In this document: positions 42,561 to 47,616 of the stretch, one piece after another
Layout: each line of letters begins with the position of its first letter
Numbering within the stretch: the stretch's first letter is position 1
Assembly (NCBI RefSeq): GCF_013359595.1
Contig: NZ_JABFMP010000044.1
Location: 1-47,616 of the forward strand
Source: Pseudomonas sp. C1C7
GTDB taxonomy: Bacteria > Pseudomonadota > Gammaproteobacteria > Pseudomonadales > Pseudomonadaceae
Length of the DNA stretch: 47,616 nucleotides
Direction: 5' to 3'
Made by a program: the position numbers and the translations under genes
The notes under the pieces: model-generated
Told to the model about the DNA's origin: nothing
The model's input: the letters and a program-made list of their open reading frames with translations, nothing else
The model's database searches: none

Positions 42561-43537
42561 TTTTTCGCAGTCTCCACATGGCCGCCGAAGCCGAAGCGCT
42601 GGGCCGAAAGAATCTTGTCGCCGAAGGTGCCCTGACCGCGGGAGCGATAGCGGGCAAACAGCGAATTGGACAGTACAGGGACCGGCACGGCCTGTTCCAT
42701 CGCCGCCTCGATGGTCCATTGACCTTCACCGCTGTCCGCCACGGAACCGGAGAAACCGTCGAGTTTCGGATCGCTGGCCAGGGCATCGGCGGTCAGGTCC
42801 AGCAGCCACGAGGACACGACGCTGCCACGGCGCCAGACTTCGGCGATATCGGCGACGTTCAGGTCGAAACGCTGGTCTTCCGGCAGGTTGGTGCTGGATT
42901 TGGTCTTGAGGATGTCGAAGCCCTCGGCGAAGGCCTGCATCATTCCGTACTCGATGCCGTTGTGGATCATCTTGACAAAGTGCCCGGCACCGGCGGGACC
43001 CGCGTGGATGTAGCCGCGCTCGGCACGGTCGTCATCGGACTTGCGGTCCTTGGTGCGGGGAATCTCTCCCATGCCCGGTGCCAGGGTGGCGAACAGCGGG
43101 TCGAGACGGCGAACGGTGGCGTCATCACCGCCGATCATCATGCAGTAGCCGCGCTCCAGGCCCCAGACGCCGCCGGAGGTACCGACGTCGATGTAGTGCA
43201 GGCCTTTTTCCGACAGGGTCCTGGCCCGGCGGATGTCGTCCTTATAGAAGGTGTTGCCACCGTCGATGATGGTATCGCCGGGTTCGAGCAAGGTGCTCAG
43301 GGTGTCGATGGTGTCCTGGGTCGGTGCGCCTGCCGGCAGCATGACCCACACCGCTCGTGGTTTGGCCAGGCCGGCGACCAGGGCTGGCAGGTCGGCGACG
43401 CCGGTGGCGCCTTCCTTGCTCAAGGCGTCGACAAAATCGGTATTGCGGTCGTACACAACGGTGGTATGGCCGTTGAGCATCAGGCGCCGCGCGATATTGC
43501 CGCCCATGCGGCCCAGTCCAATAATCCCGAGTTGCAT
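42557..43537 (-). CDS. gnd: 6-Phosphogluconate dehydrogenase, decarboxylating
   Basis: This 326-residue enzyme converts 6-phosphogluconate to ribulose-5-phosphate and CO2. It belongs to the short form of the family (about 300-330 residues rather than 470). The Rossmann loop is GLGRMGGN (7-14), and Asp30 after the second strand (VVYDRN) suggests a preference for NAD+. The substrate motifs are DVGTSGGVWGLERGY and the catalytic HNGIEYGMMQAFAEG. GGGAG precedes its ATG on the minus strand. It is the first gene of a two-gene operon with zwf. Confidence 0.93.
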
Positions 43538-43809
43538 GTGCTGATGCTCCCTACTACAAATAAAAGTGTGTCATTGGTTATAGCCCAACGCGGCTCTTGA
43601 GGTTAGTCCAGAGCGTTGGCGCGAAGTTTCCGGGCATTGTGCCCGATCCAGACAGATAACGTCGGCAATCGTGCCGAAGACACAGCGACAGTGAAAAATA
43701 AAAAAGTTCCCTTCTCGGGCAAAAGAAACCAGAATTGGCGCCGATAGTAGATCAGGCACCGATATCGGGCCGGATTTACAGTTGAAACACGCCATTTGCG
43801 AGGTGAGCA

Positions 43810-43986
43810 ATGGGCACAGTACATACCGCACTGCCAGCACAAACCCTTTATGTCACTATCCGTCGCGACGAATTGCGCCAGCTGAAAGACGAGCGCGACC
43901 AGTTGAAGCAGGAACTCGCGCAACTGCGCCTGATGATCCAGGGCCAACAACCCTTACCCGTGACCCAAGGTGCTCCCCACGCCTGA
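43810..43986 (+). CDS. 58-residue coiled-coil microprotein
   Basis: This short gene encodes MGTVHTALPAQTLYVTIRRD, then a charged helix with heptad-like spacing (ELRQLKDERDQLKQELAQLR) and the end LMIQGQQPLPVTQGAPHA. ATG 43810 is preceded by GAGGTGA, a near-ideal ribosome binding site, and codon use is typical of the window. I see no signal peptide or membrane helix. The helix is likely to self-associate or bind a partner; nothing more can be read. An inverted repeat after the stop (CGGAAGCAG, 7 bases, CTGCTTCCG; 44016-44040) may end its transcript. Confidence 0.7.
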   Translation: MGTVHTALPAQTLYVTIRRDELRQLKDERDQLKQELAQLRLMIQGQQPLPVTQGAPHA

Positions 43987-44015
43987 TCGCTCCCTCTGAT
44001 CGAACCCTCCTGAAT

Positions 44016-44040
44016 CGGAAGCAGCATTGCCCTGCTTCCG
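44016..44040 (+). terminator. Possible terminator after the microprotein gene
   Basis: CGGAAGCAG and CTGCTTCCG form a 9-base-pair stem with a 7-base loop. Only a weak T-rich stretch follows, so termination may be partial. Confidence 0.4.
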
Positions 44041-44198
44041 ACACGTTTGAACGCTCATCACTCCAGACTCCTGACAAAGTTTTCACATTCAGTTGTTGAT
44101 ACTGCAAGGCTTCGTGTCCGCCCGGTATTCGTGCGGCCCCCGTTCGCCGGCGCCTTGCTTGCTCCGGCGGTGGAAGTGAGTCTTGGCTGGAGTGTTAA

Positions 44199-45944
44199 AT
44201 GGCTTGGTTTAAACGCAGCGACACGTCTGCGAAAGGATTCGACTGGACAGGCCTGCTCTGGCAGTTCCTGTTCTTCTGGTACTTCTCCGGTATCACCCAA
44301 CTGCTGATTCAACTGACGGGCACCTCCGGTTTTTCCGGTTTCCGTCAGGCCTTCGTGATGAGCGCGGTCTGGCTCGCGCCGATGCTGCTGTTCCCCAAGC
44401 AGACTCGCCTGATGGCCGCCGTGATCGGTGTGGTGCTCTGGGCCTGTTCCATGGCCAGCCTGGGCTACTTCTTCATCTATCAGCAGGAATTTTCCCAGAG
44501 CGTCATCTTCATCATGTTCGAGTCGAACGTGTCTGAAGCGGGCGAGTACATGACTCAGTACTTTGCCTGGTGGATGGTGCCTGCGTTCCTGGCCCACACC
44601 CTGTTCGCCTGGTTCCTCTGGACCCGCCTGCGCCCGGTGTACCTGCCTCGCGGCCAGGCCCTGGTGGCAGCCTTCGCCATCGTGCTGGCGGTGGTCGGTT
44701 ATCCGCTGATCAAGCAGACCCTGCGCACCGACAGTTTCGCCGACGGCTTCGAGAAATTCGAAACCCGCATCGAGCCCGCCGTGCCGTGGCAGATGGCCGT
44801 GGCCTATCACCGTTACCTGGATACCCTGGCCGGCATGCAGGACATGCTCGACAGCGCCAGCAAGATTGCGCCACTGCACAACCTCAAGGACGCCATGGCC
44901 AACCAGCCGGCAACCCTGGTGCTGGTGATTGGCGAGTCGACCAACCGTCAGCGCATGAGCCTCTACGGTTATCCGCGACAGACCACGCCGGAACTGGACA
45001 AGCTCAAGGATCAACTGACCGTCTTCAACAACGTCATCACCCCGCGCCCCTACACCATCGAGGCGCTGCAACAGGTGCTGACCTTCGCCGACGAAGAGAA
45101 CCCCGAGCTGTACCTGACCACGCCTTCACTGGTCAGCATGATGAAACAGGCCGGTTACAAGACTTTCTGGATCACCAACCAGCAGACCATGACCAAGCGC
45201 AACACCATGCTCACCACCTTCTCCCAGCAGGCCGACGAGCAGGTGTACCTGAACAACAACCGCAACCAGAACGCCGCGCAGTACGATGGCGACGTGATCG
45301 AGCCGTTCAACAAGGCCCTGGCCGACGCGGCGCCGCGCAAGCTGATCGTGGTGCATCTGCTCGGCACCCACATGAGCTACCAGTACCGCTATCCGTCGAG
45401 CTTCGACAAGTTCCAGGATCGCAATGGCGTGCCGGCCGGCGTGCGTGACGATCAGTTGCCGACCTACAACAGCTACGACAACGCGGTGCTGTACAACGAC
45501 TTCGTGGTGTCGAGCCTGATCAAGGATTACGCCAGGACCGACCCGAACGGCTTCCTGCTGTACCTGTCCGACCACGGTGAAGACGTGTTCGACTCCGTCG
45601 GCCACAGCACGCTCGGCCGCAACGAGAACAAGCCCACCGCGCCGATGTACACCATTCCGTTCATGGCCTGGGCCTCGCCGAAGTGGCGCGAAACCCACGA
45701 CTGGAGTTTTGCCGGGGATGTGGAGCGACCGTACAGCAGCTCACACCTGATCCACACCTGGGCGGATCTGGCGGGGTTGAGCTTCGATGAACTGGATCGC
45801 AGCAAGAGCGTGGTCAGCGACAGCTTCAAGCCGCGCCCGTTGATGATCGGCAACCCGTACGAGCGTCAGCAGCGGGCGTTGATCGATTTCAGCCTGATCA
45901 AGCCAAAACCCCATCCGGACAAGGCGGAAGTCGTCCAGAACTGA
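44199..45944 (+). CDS. cptA: Phosphoethanolamine transferase CptA
   Basis: This 581-residue inner-membrane enzyme moves phosphoethanolamine from phosphatidylethanolamine to the lipopolysaccharide core. Five N-terminal helices (within residues 16-172) are followed by a periplasmic sulfatase-type domain. The nucleophile is Thr248 in IGESTNRQRMSLYGYPR; metal ligands lie in this motif, in HLLGTH and in DHGEDVFD. The region is longer at the C-terminus than in EptA, and the SHLIHTWADLAGL segment supports CptA (EptC). GGAG lies before ATG 44199. A REP palindrome follows. No two-component regulator is adjacent. Confidence 0.88.
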   Translation: MAWFKRSDTSAKGFDWTGLLWQFLFFWYFSGITQLLIQLTGTSGFSGFRQAFVMSAVWLAPMLLFPKQTRLMAAVIGVVLWACSMASLGYFFIYQQEFSQSVIFIMFESNVSEAGEYMTQYFAWWMVPAFLAHTLFAWFLWTRLRPVYLPRGQALVAAFAIVLAVVGYPLIKQTLRTDSFADGFEKFETRIEPAVPWQMAVAYHRYLDTLAGMQDMLDSASKIAPLHNLKDAMANQPATLVLVIGESTNRQRMSLYGYPRQTTPELDKLKDQLTVFNNVITPRPYTIEALQQVLTFADEENPELYLTTPSLVSMMKQAGYKTFWITNQQTMTKRNTMLTTFSQQADEQVYLNNNRNQNAAQYDGDVIEPFNKALADAAPRKLIVVHLLGTHMSYQYRYPSSFDKFQDRNGVPAGVRDDQLPTYNSYDNAVLYNDFVVSSLIKDYARTDPNGFLLYLSDHGEDVFDSVGHSTLGRNENKPTAPMYTIPFMAWASPKWRETHDWSFAGDVERPYSSSHLIHTWADLAGLSFDELDRSKSVVSDSFKPRPLMIGNPYERQQRALIDFSLIKPKPHPDKAEVVQN

Positions 45945-45954
45945 CCCCATACCC

Positions 45955-45982
45955 TGTAGGAGCGAGCATGCTCGCTCCTACA
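45955..45982. repeat. Perfect 28-base REP palindrome
   Basis: TGTAGGAGCGAGCA is followed directly by its exact complement TGCTCGCTCCTACA. It lies 10 bases after the cptA stop and probably acts as its terminator. Confidence 0.85.
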
Positions 45983-45996
45983 GATTGTTCTTGAAA

Positions 45997-46011
45997 TGAC
46001 AATAATTCTCG
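45997..46011. promoter_or_regulatory. Fur-box-like site before the receptor remnant
   Basis: TGACAATAATTCTCG compares to TGATAAT-N-ATTATCA with three mismatches in 14 positions. It lies about 80 bases before the receptor remnant and suggests former iron control. Confidence 0.45.
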
Positions 46012-46089
46012 TTAGAACCTAAATCCCTCCCCCCTCCTTCGTCTTTGAACAAACGGAAATTTTTCAACGACGACAAGGAGTCGGCTGCG

Positions 46090-46462
46090 ATGTTCGCGCC
46101 TATCACTCGTTCCATGAGCTTAACCCTTGGCCTCTGCGCAACCGCCATGAGCCCCGATCTGCTGGCTGAAACCGAGCCTGAGCAAGCGCCTCTGACGCCC
46201 ACGCTCATGCTGGGTGCCACCAACGTCACCGCGCAGAATCTGGGCAGCACCACGGAAAACACCGAGTCCTACACCACAGGCTCCATGAGCACGGCCACCC
46301 GCCTGAACCTTTCGATCAAGGAAACACCGCAATCGGTGTCGGTCATCACACGCCAGCAAAAACCTGTTCGACAAGAAGTACTACGACAATGTCGGTTTCT
46401 ACAACGGTGTGTATTGGGGCGATCCACGGACCGTGACCCTGAGTCTGGACTGGAGACTCTAA
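46090..46462 (+). pseudogene. TonB-dependent siderophore receptor, internally deleted
   Basis: The 5' part encodes a signal peptide (MFAPITRSMSLTLGLCATAM) and the start of the plug domain, with the phrase ETPQSVSVITRQQ typical of ferripyoverdine-type receptors. At about 46361 it jumps, with a +1 shift, into codons for the last barrel strand: NLFDKKYYDNVGFYNGVYWG, DPRTVTLSLDWRL and TAA at 46460-46462. Some 600 or more residues between are missing. AAGGAG precedes ATG 46090 and a Fur-like site is further upstream. In its own frame the first part reads on to 46539 as nonsense. A working receptor is impossible. Confidence 0.88.
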
Positions 46463-46584
46463 GCCCAATCAGTGTGAGTGCAGGTCATTCCCATTTAACC
46501 GAATCGGCGGATAATGAGCCTTCGACTTTGATTCATTGATCATGGACGAATGGCATCCGACATCTTGTAAGTGGGAGGCACACC

Positions 46585-46800
46585 ATGAAACGCATCACGC
46601 CGATCCTCGCCCTTCTCACCCTGTTCGCTTCTGCCACCGCTTTTGCCGAAGGCGGCGCCGAGCGCATGCGCTACTACTACGAAACCCTGCATTACAACCA
46701 GCAACTGGCCCTGGGCAACATCTCCCAGAGCCAGGCGAAGGAATTACGGGTTCCGGACGATCAGACCGCGCAGATGACCGAGTCCTACAGACCGAAGTGA
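46585..46800 (+). CDS. Small secreted protein, possibly PtrA-like
   Basis: The 71-residue product has a signal peptide (MKRITPILALLTLFASATAF, cleavage after FA near 21). The mature 50 residues read EGGAERMRYYYETLHYNQQL and then ALGNISQSQAKE, with the acidic, Gln-rich look of proteins annotated as co-regulatory PtrA N-terminal domain. That name is tentative. GTGGGAGGC precedes ATG 46585. A terminator follows 45 bases after the stop. Its function is unknown. Confidence 0.65.
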   Translation: MKRITPILALLTLFASATAFAEGGAERMRYYYETLHYNQQLALGNISQSQAKELRVPDDQTAQMTESYRPK

Positions 46801-46845
46801 TTGCTACACCTCTGACTGTTTGCTCTTCAGTCAGAGAGAACGGTT

Positions 46846-46873
46846 GGGCGTCCTGATGGACGCCCCTTTTTTT
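46846..46873 (+). terminator. Rho-independent terminator
   Basis: GGGCGTCC, TGAT, GGACGCCC and then a T-run of seven. A weaker hairpin TCTGACTG/CAGTCAGA lies just before it (46811-46835). It ends the small secreted-protein gene. Confidence 0.92.
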
Positions 46874-46880
46874 GCCTGGA

Positions 46881-47372
46881 TCAGAGAGGTTTGATCCAGA
46901 ACATCATCCGCCCATGAGCCGGATCGAACTCGCCCGGAGCGAAACCGAACTTGCCGTAGGACGCCTGCGCCACCGCATTACCCTCCAGCACCTCCAGCGT
47001 GATCTTGCAGCAACCACGCTGCCTCGCGATCTCCTCGACCTTCTGCAGCATCCGCTGACTCAAGCCCAACCCGCGAAACTTCGGCACCACTGCCACATCG
47101 TGCACATTGACCAATGGCCGACAGGCGAACGTAGAGAAACCTTCAAAACAATTGACCAACCCCGCCGGCTCACCGCCGACAAAGGCCAGCACACTGAAAG
47201 CATGGGGACGCTTGGCCAACTCGGCCGGCAAGTGCTCCAACACATCCGCAGGCAAGGCATGACCACCGCCCATGGGATCAGTGGCATAACTGTTCAGCAC
47301 CAGGGCCAGCGCCTCAGCATGCACCGGATTGGTATAACTGGCCTGCAACACAAGTATTTCAGCGGAATCCAT
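46881..47372 (-). CDS. GNAT-family N-acetyltransferase
   Basis: This 163-residue protein should acetylate an unknown amine using acetyl-CoA. The acetyl-CoA loop is VVPKFRGLGLSQRMLQKVEE and the following strand-helix ITLEVLEGNAVAQASYGKFG is typical of the family. Two in-frame ATGs exist (complement 47378 and 47372). I prefer 47372 because GAGG on the minus strand is then 6 bases upstream, while it abuts the first ATG. It is convergent with the small secreted-protein gene across the terminator. Confidence 0.85.
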   Translation of the reverse strand: MDSAEILVLQASYTNPVHAEALALVLNSYATDPMGGGHALPADVLEHLPAELAKRPHAFSVLAFVGGEPAGLVNCFEGFSTFACRPLVNVHDVAVVPKFRGLGLSQRMLQKVEEIARQRGCCKITLEVLEGNAVAQASYGKFGFAPGEFDPAHGRMMFWIKPL

Positions 47373-47477
47373 TTCCATCCTCGTTCAAAAAAGTAGTCCC
47401 GGGATGTAGGACGATATCCTGAGCGAGGGAAAAGCGATACCGCGTGAATCTGTTGGTATTCGTTGTGAATTCACCGG

Positions 47478-47572
47478 CCTATTCGCGGGCAAGCCTTGCT
47501 CCTACACGGACCAATCCCGATCAGGCCGGCCGGTAGGCCGCCTCGCTTTTGATTTTGATGCGCCCCGTCGGA
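47478..47572. repeat. REP arm joined to a GATCAGGCCGGC repeat
   Basis: TTCGCGGGCAAGCCTTGCTC and CTACACGGACCAATCCCGATC lead into AGGCCGGCCGGTAGGCCGCC and GCTTTTGATTTTGATGCGCC. The CTACACGGACCAATCCCGAT join is identical at 25381-25400. Confidence 0.75.
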
Positions 47573-47616
47573 AGGCCGAGCGCAGGTTCTGCGCAGTGGG
47601 CAACCCGGCATGGATG

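Noticed and set aside
46463..46539. Coding continuation of the receptor remnant to 46539
   Set aside because: It is the wrong frame after the deletion; its translation matches no receptor, while the other frame gives a clear final barrel strand ending at 46462.

Overview
The window looks like about 47.6 kb of chromosome from a Pseudomonas of the fluorescens group. The evidence is high GC with GC-ending codons, many REP-type palindromes of the TGTAGGAGC/TGTGGGAGC kind between genes, and a gene set typical of the group: the mtl polyol operon, the fap functional amyloid operon, an OprD-type porin, DUF2790 and DUF1652 proteins, and a second gnd-zwf pair. I see no rRNA, tRNA, CRISPR array, prophage or complete insertion sequence.

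Layout. 95-1387 is a glycosyltransferase. 1541-11248 is the mannitol/arabitol/glucitol locus: the AraC-type activator mtlR, then mtlE-F-G-K (ABC importer), mtlD (mannitol 2-dehydrogenase), mtlY (xylulokinase) and mtlZ (fructokinase). The operon is interrupted by three REP elements, and mtlR, mtlE and mtlK each have a Crc/Hfq-type A-rich motif upstream. 11473-18635 is a mixed block: an OprD-like porin, small Pseudomonas proteins, a patch of gene debris, an acetyltransferase, a PQQ-type sugar dehydrogenase, the NHEJ protein Ku, and the lipid A hydroxylase LpxO. 19005-29991 is housekeeping: the ABC-F protein YbiT, a YhhS-type exporter, a hydrolase, AzoR with a divergent LysR regulator, a YjbR protein, a DUF1294 protein and UppP, a chemoreceptor, and a PnuC/NadR-type nicotinamide riboside salvage pair.

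30345-35341 is a complete fapABCDEF operon for secretion and assembly of functional amyloid. It has a good sigma-54 promoter candidate, an RsmA/E-like motif at the fapC ribosome binding site, and a strong terminator hairpin between fapC and fapD. Immediately downstream and convergent is a VpsR-like sigma-54 activator (35513-36838). Divergent from that lie an 88-residue protein and a delta-60-repeat protein with no signal peptide. This whole 30-39 kb segment is the most interesting part of the window and may be one biofilm regulon.

39118-47372 holds the antiporter NhaB, gnd-zwf (translationally coupled), a 58-residue coiled-coil microprotein, the phosphoethanolamine transferase CptA, a TonB-dependent siderophore receptor reduced by internal deletion to its two ends (with a Fur-box-like site still upstream), a small secreted protein and an acetyltransferase. 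All family assignments come from reading motifs and recalled family members; no database search was run.
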